Shown piece by piece: positions 56,968 to 64,000 of a stretch of DNA of 64,000 nucleotides. The position numbers and the translations under genes are program-made. The stretch comes from Alphaproteobacteria bacterium (GTDB lineage: Bacteria > Pseudomonadota > Alphaproteobacteria > Rhodobacterales > Rhodobacteraceae), in contig JAUIIJ010000015.1 of NCBI GenBank assembly GCA_030431825.1, positions 26,094 through 90,093 of the forward strand, written 5' to 3'. The notes under the pieces were generated by a model. That model was not told where the DNA came from and did no database searches. It saw nothing but the letters and a program-made list of their open reading frames with translations. Position 1 is the first letter of the stretch. The number at the start of each line of letters is the position of its first letter.

Positions 56968-58290
56968 TTACATTCCGGCGGCTTTTTCCGCCAGTTCACG
57001 GGCCTTGGCATAGTTCGCCACGACCATGGCGTCCCAGCTCTGCTCGACCTCGGCCTGACGCGCGCCGACCTCATCGGTGGCCTTCTTGCGCTTCTTGGTG
57101 AAGATGCCGGCAAACTCGGGGTCGAGGCTTTGTGCCTCGTCAATCGGGTTTGCGTCGATCAGTGCCCAGGCTTCGTCAATCATGGCCTTTGCCTCGGCAT
57201 TGTCACTGTCGGCAAGGGCCGCCTCGGCAGCCTGGATGGCGCCGACCGCTGCGCGAAGATCGTCGAGACGATAGGTGATCATCACGTCGAACATCGAATT
57301 GACAAGATTGTAGCGTGCGCCCGATTTGTCGACATCGAATTCGACCGTTGCGCCGATCGTGGAATCCTCGAACGGATTGGGAAAGCCTTCGGGCGCGTTT
57401 GCATAGGTGGCCGGGTTCACCGGCAAGCGCATGATGGCGGGATCCAGCAGCACTGACTGCCCTTCCGGGGTCAGCAGGTATTCGATAAAGGCCACGGCAC
57501 CAGCCTCGTTCGGCGCGTCACTGACGACGCCCACATTCGCCGGCACCAGCGCGGTCACGGTCGGATAGGCAAAATCGACCGGGAATCCCGAAGCCTTGGA
57601 TGAGAAGCCGAAAAAGTCGATGACGATGCCCAGACCGAAATTGCCGGTGTTCACGCCGTCAGGCACACCGAAACTGCGCTCGGTAACCGAGGCAAAGTTG
57701 CCCGCGATACGCTTCCACTGCGCCCAGCCGTCATCCCAGCCTTCGCCCTGCAGGAGCGTCTCGACCGTCAGATGCGTCGTGCCCGACCGGGACGGCGCAG
57801 ACATGCCGACATGGCCATGATATTCGGCCTTGGCGAGGTCTTGCCATTCGCGTGCGGGTTCGAGCCCGTTGGCCTTGAGATACCGCTCGTTCCACATGAT
57901 GCCGTAGCCCGCGCCTGCAAAGCCGAAATACTTGCCATCCGGATCGTTGAGAGGGTAGGCACCGATGCGCTCGGGGATCCCCTCGGAGCGGATCGTGACA
58001 CCGGCGAGCAGCCCGTCGCTCTTGAGCACTTCGAAAGCATCCGGTGCGCTGGCCCAGAAGATGTCCGAGGTATTGTCGCCGGCGGTTTCCTGGATGTATT
58101 TCACGCCGGCCGAGGTCTTCTTGTTCAGGACTTCGAGATCATATTGCGGATGCGCCGCTTCGAACGCCGCTTCGATCGGCCCGGTCATCGAATCCGGGAA
58201 CGAAGTGATAACCGTGACCTTGCCCTCGGCCAGTGCGCCGCTGGCAAGCAGGGCCGTCGCGGCGATGGTCGCGAACAGTGTTTTCTTCAT
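56968..58290 (-). CDS. ABC importer binding protein, paralogue of the PgtC-like protein
   Basis: 440 residues with a signal peptide ending ASGALAEG. It aligns along its length with the PgtC-like protein encoded at 61633: VLNKKTSAGVKYIQ / VLNKNTVAAIEEVL, DIFWASAPDAFEVL / DIFWASSPEAFELL, SAPSRSGTTHLTVETLLQGEGWDDGW / ARPARSGSAHMLVERMLMVRGWEDGW and SFGVPDG / SYGVPDG. The ligand should therefore resemble that of the sensor, a phosphorylated three-carbon or other small organophosphate by analogy with Salmonella PgtC. First gene of the transporter operon, with palindromic operators 110-150 bp upstream. Confidence 0.88.
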   Translation of the reverse strand: MKKTLFATIAATALLASGALAEGKVTVITSFPDSMTGPIEAAFEAAHPQYDLEVLNKKTSAGVKYIQETAGDNTSDIFWASAPDAFEVLKSDGLLAGVTIRSEGIPERIGAYPLNDPDGKYFGFAGAGYGIMWNERYLKANGLEPAREWQDLAKAEYHGHVGMSAPSRSGTTHLTVETLLQGEGWDDGWAQWKRIAGNFASVTERSFGVPDGVNTGNFGLGIVIDFFGFSSKASGFPVDFAYPTVTALVPANVGVVSDAPNEAGAVAFIEYLLTPEGQSVLLDPAIMRLPVNPATYANAPEGFPNPFEDSTIGATVEFDVDKSGARYNLVNSMFDVMITYRLDDLRAAVGAIQAAEAALADSDNAEAKAMIDEAWALIDANPIDEAQSLDPEFAGIFTKKRKKATDEVGARQAEVEQSWDAMVVANYAKARELAEKAAGM

Positions 58291-58398
58291 GGTGTCCTCC
58301 CATTGATGTACTGCGCTCCTCCGCGCATTGGGCCAAGAGTTTCAGGACACCGGAGAATCCGTCAATTTTTTGCAGAAACCGGCAGATCAGGCGCCGAA

Positions 58399-58416
58399 CG
58401 GGTCAGTTATGACCCG
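58399..58416. promoter_or_regulatory. Palindromic operator 1 upstream of the importer
   Basis: CGGGTCAGTTATGACCCG: 7-bp perfect arms around a 4-bp centre, 109 bp before the binding-protein ATG. It matches the site at 62936-62953 in 14 of 18 positions, including the centre TTA, and is 23 bp from a second palindrome at 58424. It is the best candidate for binding by the PgtA-like regulator. Confidence 0.55.
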
Positions 58417-58423
58417 CCATTTC

Positions 58424-58437
58424 GGTCAATCCTGACC
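58424..58437. promoter_or_regulatory. Palindromic operator 2 upstream of the importer
   Basis: GGTCAATCCTGACC: perfect 5-bp arms with the same GGTCA-N4-TGACC shape as the neighbouring palindrome, centre-to-centre distance 23 bp, i.e. on about the same DNA face. It overlaps the stop codon of the PgtA-like gene. Confidence 0.45.
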
Positions 58438-59676
58438 CGACTTCAGAAGCCCCACCGCTTTCATGCGCAGGTAGAGACGCTTGCGGGGAATCGCGAGATT
58501 CTCCGCGGCAACGCCCTTGCGGCCATCGGCGTCCCGCAAAGCCTGTTCCAGCAACGTGCGCTCAAAGGCCATCATCGCCTCGTCATAAGAGGTGTGCGGC
58601 CCGCTGCCACCGCGCGGCTGTGACTCAAGATTCAATCCGAGGCCGATGATCATACGCTCTGCGACATTGCGCAATTCACGCACGTTGCCCGGCCAGTCGT
58701 GCTTGCCGATCGGATCCAGCATCTCCCTGGTGACATTGGGCAGGCGCTTGCCATAGCGTTCCGCCGCCTGCCGCAAAAAGGCTTCGAGCAGGATGAACAC
58801 ATCGCGGTTTCGCGCCCGCAATGGGGGTATCTCGACGGTCGCAACGTTGACGAGATAGAGCAGTTCGTCACTCAGGCTGATCTCCGGATCGGTCAGCGAG
58901 CCGGTCACGGAGAGAATGGCGCGCGGACGGTCATTGCGCCGGAGAAAATCCGCAAGATGCGTCTGTCCCCGGTTATCGAGCTTGTGCAGGGCGCGCACGA
59001 AAATCGTATCCACCTCTGGCGGGATACCGTCCAGTTCCGCCTGCAATCCATCTGCCGCGACCGTGGCGCAGTTGATCGCGTAAAAATCCCCCGTACCTTC
59101 GCCGTAATCGTGCAGCATTCGGGCGGCCAGCGCCTTGCCCGTCCCGGTTTCGCCGTAAATCGTGACGGTGATCGGCAGCGGCGCAAGATCGAGCAGCGCC
59201 TTGCGACAGTTTCGGATCACTTCGGAGCGGCCGAGCAAATGGCTGACCATTCCGCCCTGGCGGGCGATGCGCCGGCGCAGGCGCTTGTTTTCCAGCACCA
59301 GCTTTCTGGCGTTCAGCGTGCGCCTGAGCATGGTTATCAGAACTTCCGGCTGCACCGGCTTTTCCAGGAAATCATAGGCCCCGGCCTTGATCGCAGCGAT
59401 GGCAAGCCGCATTTCGGCATGTCCGGTGATCATGATGAACGGCACGTCCGGCGCGGCGGCACGCACCGCCTTGAGCACATCGAAACCATCCATTTTCGCC
59501 ATGCGAATGTCGCAAAGGATGACACCCCCCCATTCCGGGTCCAGGGTTTCCAGCAGCGCCGCCCCCCCGGCGAAGCCCCTGGGACGCAGCCCTTCTTCGT
59601 CGAGCATCTCGCAGGTCGCCTCACGAAAATCCTGATCGTCATCGACCACGTAGACCTGATGTGCGTCATGTTTCAT
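58426..59676 (-). CDS. pgtA: PgtA-like response regulator without GAFTGA loop
   Basis: 416 residues. Receiver with DDDQDFREA and the phosphorylated aspartate in VILCDIRMAKMDGFDVL (about residue 57), then an NtrC-type AAA domain, then a C-terminal Fis-like helix (FERTLLEQALRDADGRKGVAAENLAIPRKRLYLRMKAVGL). The AAA domain keeps the Walker A shape GETGTGKA and WPGNVRELRN, but there is no GAFTGA loop and the Walker B region reads PEVDTIFVRALHKLD, without the DE pair. So sigma54 activation is improbable; it more likely works as a sigma70-type activator. The length and order match Salmonella PgtA. Confidence 0.83.
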   Translation of the reverse strand: MKHDAHQVYVVDDDQDFREATCEMLDEEGLRPRGFAGGAALLETLDPEWGGVILCDIRMAKMDGFDVLKAVRAAAPDVPFIMITGHAEMRLAIAAIKAGAYDFLEKPVQPEVLITMLRRTLNARKLVLENKRLRRRIARQGGMVSHLLGRSEVIRNCRKALLDLAPLPITVTIYGETGTGKALAARMLHDYGEGTGDFYAINCATVAADGLQAELDGIPPEVDTIFVRALHKLDNRGQTHLADFLRRNDRPRAILSVTGSLTDPEISLSDELLYLVNVATVEIPPLRARNRDVFILLEAFLRQAAERYGKRLPNVTREMLDPIGKHDWPGNVRELRNVAERMIIGLGLNLESQPRGGSGPHTSYDEAMMAFERTLLEQALRDADGRKGVAAENLAIPRKRLYLRMKAVGLLKSGQD

Positions 59677-61636
59677 CGTCGCTCTCTCCCCGTGGCAATG
59701 TCACAGTCGCGCGTGTGCCGACCTCCCGGCGCGCACTCAGCGACAGCGTGCCATTCATTCCGGTAATGATGTTGAACGAAATCGACAGGCCCAGCCCCAT
59801 CCCCTCGCCGGGGTCCTTGGTGGTGACAAAGGGGTCAAAAGCCCGCTCAGGCGTCAGGTCGCCAAGACCTATCCCATCGTCGACGATGGAAAACGCGACA
59901 GTCCGGATATCGCTTTCCTCGGCCCGAACCGTGATCTTGCCCGCCTCGCCCGTCGAGGCAATCGCATCACAGGCGTTGGACAGCAGATTGACCAGAACCT
60001 GCTCGATCAGAACCGCGTCCCCGATGACCACGAGTCCGTCCAGTGCCGGGTCGATCTCTACCGTTATTCCGTGATCGGTGAACAGACCCTGCAAAAGCTC
60101 CTGCGCATTGCGAAGCGTGCGCACCAGCGGCACCATTTCCCGGAGATAGTCCGAACGGCGCGCGAATTTGCGCAGATGCGATATGATCCGCTCCATCCGC
60201 GTCACCAGGTCGTCGATCTTGTCGATCTGCCTGGCGGCACTGTCGGACTCGCCCTTGCGCTGCGCGGTCTGCAACAGGCGCAGGCGCTGGCGGATCGCGC
60301 CAAGCGGTTGGTTCAATTCATGCCCGATTCCGGCCGAGAGATTTCCAAGCGCCGCCATCTTGCCGACCTGCACCAGTTCATTCTGTGTCTGACGAAGATC
60401 CCGGATTGCGCGGTCCCGCTCCACCACCGACGTTTCGAAGGCAATAACGGCGGACGCCAGTTGCGCGATTTCATCGTTGCGCCCCGGCAGACCGGAGAGC
60501 GAGGGCCGTCCACCCCCCGCAATCTGACGCATGGCATCCGTGAGTCGCTGCATCGGGCGAATGATCGACGGACGGATGTAGGAAAACAGGATCGCCAGCC
60601 CCCCTGCCGCAGCGAGGATCGTCAGCACAAGCAGCAGACGCATGGTGGTGGCGGCGCTCGTTGCAAAGGTATCGCTGATCGCAAGGATCTCTCCATGCTG
60701 GGTTTCGGCCTGTTCCAGTAGCTGGTCGTTCATCCGTGTCAGCAATGTCAGAACGGTTGCGAGCTGTTCTCCAAGGGCATCCCTCGTCTGGTGCCAGGCC
60801 TTGCGATCCGCAATCACACCGTTCGGATGAGTGGTCATGCGCGCCAGCGTTTCGGCGGCCTGACGCAGGAACAGATATTCGGCCTTGGGCGGAAGCGTTT
60901 CGATGCTCGCGTTGACGCGGGCCAGCGCATCCGCAATCAGGTTTTCGAATTGTTCCAGCTGCGCCGGCGACTGACTGGTGGATATCTGAATCGCAAGTGC
61001 CGTTGCCGTCGCCGCATCATGGCCGATATCGGCAAAGGTGGTCTGCAATTGCAGCTCCTCGGTCAGCATCCCGGCCATTTCAGCGCGGATTGCCGCGTCG
61101 GGCTCCTCGATCATCCGGCGGGTCAGCACCTCGATGTTGAAGGCAAAATCCGACATGACGGCGGTGGTCTCGTCCTGAATATCCGCGTTCAGCCAACGCA
61201 ACTGATCGATCTTGGAAATCACCCGCGTCTCGGTCCGCGCCACCGTTTCCACGCTGCGTATCACCAGTGCCAGTTGATGTTGCAGCGTTTCCACATCCTG
61301 AGCCGTAATGACCGTGTCGAACCCCTCCGCGACAAACCGGCTGAGTTCGGCCGCCGATGACTTGAGCATGGCATCCAATGCGCCAGACCTCTCGGCACTG
61401 CCGGACAGGATGCGATTTCCGAGCATTGCGAGATCCGCCGTCTTGGCCGACAGGCGAGTGGTCTGGGCCAGTTTCGGCACCTGCGTCGCGCTCAGATCGG
61501 CCACCACGGCGCGCGCACTTCCAAGCCAGTAGAACGCAGCGCCCATCACCACCCACGTCATCAGGATCGCCGCCAGCACCGTCAGCAAAAGACGTGTCCA
61601 GATGCGGGGCGCGATGTGATCCCAAAGGCGCTTCAC
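59666..61636 (-). CDS. pgtB: PgtB-like sensor histidine kinase
   Basis: 656 residues. An N-terminal membrane segment, a long helical periplasmic domain (about 45-330), a second membrane segment, HAMP, a HisKA domain with the histidine in NLSAGIGHELNQPLGAIRQ, and an ATPase domain (NLLSNACDAI, DDGIGLGD, GEGMGLGLSISFNIITGMNG). Same size and layout as Salmonella PgtB. It overlaps the PgtC-like gene by 4 nt and the regulator gene by 11 nt, so the three are co-translated. Confidence 0.85.
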   Translation of the reverse strand: MKRLWDHIAPRIWTRLLLTVLAAILMTWVVMGAAFYWLGSARAVVADLSATQVPKLAQTTRLSAKTADLAMLGNRILSGSAERSGALDAMLKSSAAELSRFVAEGFDTVITAQDVETLQHQLALVIRSVETVARTETRVISKIDQLRWLNADIQDETTAVMSDFAFNIEVLTRRMIEEPDAAIRAEMAGMLTEELQLQTTFADIGHDAATATALAIQISTSQSPAQLEQFENLIADALARVNASIETLPPKAEYLFLRQAAETLARMTTHPNGVIADRKAWHQTRDALGEQLATVLTLLTRMNDQLLEQAETQHGEILAISDTFATSAATTMRLLLVLTILAAAGGLAILFSYIRPSIIRPMQRLTDAMRQIAGGGRPSLSGLPGRNDEIAQLASAVIAFETSVVERDRAIRDLRQTQNELVQVGKMAALGNLSAGIGHELNQPLGAIRQRLRLLQTAQRKGESDSAARQIDKIDDLVTRMERIISHLRKFARRSDYLREMVPLVRTLRNAQELLQGLFTDHGITVEIDPALDGLVVIGDAVLIEQVLVNLLSNACDAIASTGEAGKITVRAEESDIRTVAFSIVDDGIGLGDLTPERAFDPFVTTKDPGEGMGLGLSISFNIITGMNGTLSLSARREVGTRATVTLPRGESDDET

Positions 61637-62877
61637 TCCTCGACCCGACGCTCCAGGAGGTTCAATGCCGCATCTGCCCGCGCCATCGTCTGTGCGACCC
61701 GCGTGTTCCAGTCCCTGAGCAGATCGCGTTCGAACCTTGCTGCATCCGGCCGTGACACCGCCTGCGCGCCGTCATATAGGGTCAGGCTGGCGTCAAGCGC
61801 TTCCTCCCCTGTCACCGGAGTCTCGGTCAACAGCGCGCGCACCGATGCCAGCGCGTCGGGCGGCAGCGTGCCCTGCAGAGCATGGTAGCGCCGCCAAAGG
61901 TTGCGCCGCTCCACGAGCCGGTCGGTGATCATCAGATCAAACAGCGTATTCACCGCCCAGTAGCGGTTGGAAGATTGTTCGGCATCATATTCCAGCCAGG
62001 CGAGCTTCAGCGCCTCGACAATATCCTCCGGCAAATCCGCAACCATCTCCTCGCGCACCAGCGGATCAAAGGGAATGCGCGAAATACCCGGTGCCATCAG
62101 CGTGGCCTGCCCATCACGCGACAGCAGCATGTGCAGGAAGTCGCAGGCTCGCATCGGTGCCTTGCCTCCCTTCAGGATACCGACCTGTGCGGCGGCCAGA
62201 ACGATCGGGCGGCCGTAGCGAAAGTCGAGTATATCGGATTTCGCTTCCGACAGGAAATCGATGGTCAATCCGATCTCGAAGCGTTCGTTTATCAACCCGT
62301 CGGGCACGCCATAGCTCCGCGCGGTCAAGGTGGACAGGTTGCCGGAAAGCTCCAGCAGATAGCGCCAGCCATCCTCCCACCCGCGCACCATCAGCATCCG
62401 TTCGACCAGCATATGCGCCGATCCCGAACGGGCCGGACGCGCCATGGCGATCCTGTCCCGGTAAAGCGGGCGCAACAGGTCGTTCCAGTCGGTCGGCATG
62501 AACAGCCTGCTGTCGGATCGCCGGGCCCAGCCGACCGAGGACAGGGCAAAGGGCGCGACCGTGTCGGGTCCATCAGCTCCGCAAAGACCGGTGTCGGCAA
62601 ACGCCCCCCTGCGCTGCAACAGTTCGAACGCCTCGGGCGATGATGCCCAGAAGATGTCGAAGCCGCGACTGTTGCCGCGCAGCACCTCCTCGATGGCCGC
62701 GACGGTATTCTTGTTCAGGACGCGGATCTCTGCATCCGCCGCCCGCTCTGCCCACATTCGGGTATAGGCCGCCGAAAAATCCGGCGGGAACGACGTCAGG
62801 ACACGCAGCTCCTGCGCCGAGACCAGATGCGCCCACAGGCTGCCCAGAAGGATTGCAAGAAAACGAAGGACTGACAT
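61633..62877 (-). CDS. pgtC: PgtC-like periplasmic sensor protein
   Basis: 414 residues, with a signal peptide ending VSAQE. It resembles Salmonella PgtC (397 residues), for example in the region SRSDTNHLMVESLLQQKGW of PgtC versus ARSGSAHMLVERMLMVRGW here and in SGNLSTLTARSYGV. In Salmonella, PgtC and PgtB sense external phosphoglycerates and induce the PgtP exchanger. Here the first gene of pgtCBA, with an operator-like palindrome 59-76 bp before the start. It is a paralogue of the importer's binding protein. Confidence 0.83.
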   Translation of the reverse strand: MSVLRFLAILLGSLWAHLVSAQELRVLTSFPPDFSAAYTRMWAERAADAEIRVLNKNTVAAIEEVLRGNSRGFDIFWASSPEAFELLQRRGAFADTGLCGADGPDTVAPFALSSVGWARRSDSRLFMPTDWNDLLRPLYRDRIAMARPARSGSAHMLVERMLMVRGWEDGWRYLLELSGNLSTLTARSYGVPDGLINERFEIGLTIDFLSEAKSDILDFRYGRPIVLAAAQVGILKGGKAPMRACDFLHMLLSRDGQATLMAPGISRIPFDPLVREEMVADLPEDIVEALKLAWLEYDAEQSSNRYWAVNTLFDLMITDRLVERRNLWRRYHALQGTLPPDALASVRALLTETPVTGEEALDASLTLYDGAQAVSRPDAARFERDLLRDWNTRVAQTMARADAALNLLERRVEE

Positions 62878-62935
62878 GCCACCAGTTTACGCGCTATTGT
62901 CCAGCAGGCATCCAGACAAACGCAAAAGCCCAAAA

Positions 62936-62953
62936 TGGGTCACTTATGACGCA
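62936..62953. promoter_or_regulatory. Palindromic operator upstream of pgtC
   Basis: TGGGTCACTTATGACGCA: 7-bp arms with one mismatch around a 4-bp centre, 59 bp before the pgtC start. It shares GGGTCA-N-TTATGAC-C with the operator upstream of the importer genes, suggesting control of both units by the same regulator. Confidence 0.5.
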
Positions 62954-63018
62954 TCAATAACTCGCAACGGACCGCTACCTGAACCGCTCCGGGTTTGTCG
63001 GCGGCTGATGTCAGTTGG

Positions 63019-63150
63019 TTACGCGACATTATCTCCAGTTTCCAGAGCAGCGTAGAAATTGGCTTCCGCCTCTGCCGCCGGAATATTTCCGATAGACTCA
63101 AGCAGAATGCACTCGTTGAACCCATCCACCCGTTCGAGGGTCCGGGTTTT
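63019..63150 (-). mobile_element. IS3-family transposase, C-terminal remnant
   Basis: The minus-strand frame from about 63150 reads KTRTLERVDGFNECILLESIGNIP then AAEAEANFYAALETGDNVA and a stop at 63019. This is the well-known IS3 OrfB ending (DWFNNRRLLEPIGNIPPAEAEANFY). The frame is broken upstream by a stop near 63153 and the core has substitutions, so it is a dead fragment. Confidence 0.8.
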
Positions 63151-63188
63151 GCATAGCCGCTGTCAACTGGTCGGGCGGGACTGAACAC

Positions 63189-63512
63189 CTATTCACCTGG
63201 AATCGAAGTTCGGTTCATTGTCTTGAGGCAAAAGCGCTTTACGGAGGCGAGGATTTCGTCGGCTGACTTGACCCATTTGTAGAGCTTGGGATCATCGTTA
63301 TGCGCATCGATGAAGGCCATGATGTCAGCCTCCAATTCAGCGACGGATCTGTGCACACCACGCTGGATTTGCTTTCGCATGAGTTCCGCAAACCAGCGTT
63401 CGATCTGGTTCAGCCAACTGGCTGATGTCAGCGTGAAGTCCACCTGCCAATGCGGCCTGCGGGCCATCGTCGGCAGAGTCTTCGGGGAGATGGCAGGGGT
63501 ACTGGTCTTCAC
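63189..63512 (-). mobile_element. IS630-family transposase, C-terminal remnant
   Basis: 107 codons ending ILASVKRFCLKTMNRTSIPGE. HWQVDFTLTSASWLNQIERWFAELMRKQIQRGVHRSVAELEADI is the C-terminal third of an IS630-type DDE transposase including the catalytic glutamate. The upstream part (KTSTPAISPKTLPTMARRP) is degenerate, and no catalytic aspartates are found upstream, so the copy is truncated. Confidence 0.82.
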
Positions 63513-63887
63513 GGTAATCGGTGTCGCATGAGCGATGGAGCGCCTGTCCTGATCTCGTGCAAACAGTTCAACGCTGGCGAGGTAAGTGAAGGCCCACAGG
63601 CGACATTCGGTGCCTTGTACACGCCGTAGCGCCGAGCAACCAAGCCTGTCATTCGAGCTTGCCTCGACAAAAAAGAAAAGTCAGTGTTGGCGATCATTAC
63701 CGTAACGCATACGAAGCTGGCCCGCTTGCCGGATGGAAAATAGCTGAGGAACTGCTTGTTTTACTTCCATGAATTTCTTGAACGAATTGACCTCGACCCG
63801 TCGAGGGTGCGCCTACTGCGCCATGATGGCCGCGGGCTGGCGGCTTGGCGTCGCGGAGGACCGGATTCCTTTGGCTAGGGTCAGGAC
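63513..63887. other. Gap among insertion-sequence remnants
   Basis: 375 bp without a supported gene. A minus-strand frame at 63509-63697 is open for 62 codons but has no domain that I recognise. Around 63875-63887 the minus strand has GAGTCCTGACCCTAG, which resembles the terminal inverted repeat of an IS5-type element whose transposase ends at 63888. Confidence 0.4.
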
Positions 63888-64000
63888 TCATAACCAATAG
63901 ATGACGGTTGCTGCGAGGGCGATGGCAGACAGGAAGACCTTCGGACACCTGTCGTATCGTGTCGCAACGCGTCGCCAATCCTTGAGCCTGCCGAACATGA
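63888..64000 (-). mobile_element. IS5-family transposase, C-terminal end, cut by window edge
   Basis: The minus-strand frame coming in from the edge reads MFGRLKDWRRVATRYDRCPKVFLSAIALAATVIYWL and stops at 63888, the conserved end of IS5/IS427-type transposases. The rest of the element lies outside the window, so whether it is complete is unknown. Confidence 0.85.

Noticed and set aside
54052..58290. Annotation of the ABC cluster as ferric iron or putrescine transport
   Set aside because: The subfamily is shared by several substrates; homology of the binding protein to PgtC and linkage to pgtABC and a phosphatase favour an organophosphate.

Overview
The window reads as chromosomal DNA of a marine-type alphaproteobacterium of the Rhodobacterales/Roseobacter group. 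Supporting signs are the uniformly high GC with GC-rich third codon positions, many 1-11 nt gene overlaps, family members typical of that group (YghU, a ribA with an N-terminal extension, a double-length betaine/TMAO-type permease, short DUF2218), and an rpmH-rnpA-yidD block. The genus cannot be told from the sequence alone. No tRNA, rRNA or CRISPR array was seen.

Layout. 1-1.7 kb: CHAD, ParA-type ATPase and CYTH genes joined by 4-nt overlaps, a probable polyphosphate-related unit. 1.8-6 kb: RND efflux adaptor and pump. 6-12.1 kb: iron-siderophore uptake (DUF2218, ABC binding protein, two permeases, ATPase, TonB-dependent receptor). 12.2-18.2 kb: LysR regulator, L,D-transpeptidase overlapping ribA, a large unassigned AAA ATPase, a DMT exporter. 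18.3-34.3 kb: housekeeping genes (pheT, psd-pssA, yghU, panB-panC, an AraC/MGMT DNA repair protein, an OmpA-like lipoprotein, an FMN reductase, a FAD oxidoreductase divergent from mnmD, a DMT transporter, a lytic transglycosylase, dapA, yidD, rnpA, rpmH). 34.6-38.2 kb: TVP38, a MerA/Lpd-like oxidoreductase, an orphan histidine kinase.

38.3-47.3 kb pairs a betaine/TMAO-type ABC transporter with a complete TorR-TorS-TorT sensing system and no TMAO reductase. Two decamers resembling E. coli tor boxes lie 22 bp apart in the gap between the binding-protein gene and torR, which suggests that a Tor sensor controls uptake here.

47.5-53.0 kb is a peptide-type ABC operon in decay: three of its five genes carry readable inactivating lesions, namely a frameshift in the Tat signal of the binding protein, a premature stop in the second ATPase, and a lost start plus a premature stop in the second permease.

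53.4-62.9 kb is a PgtABC-like phosphoglycerate-type signalling system (PgtC-like sensor protein, PgtB-like kinase, PgtA-like regulator) followed on the same strand by an ABC importer whose binding protein is a paralogue of the PgtC-like protein, and by a cytoplasmic histidine phosphatase. Matching palindromes of the form GGGTCA-N4-TGACCC lie upstream of both the sensor and the transporter genes. The PgtA-like regulator lacks the GAFTGA loop, so a sigma54 mechanism is unlikely. This is the best candidate in the window for an undescribed system.

62.9-64 kb is a graveyard of insertion-sequence ends (IS3, IS630 and IS5 families).
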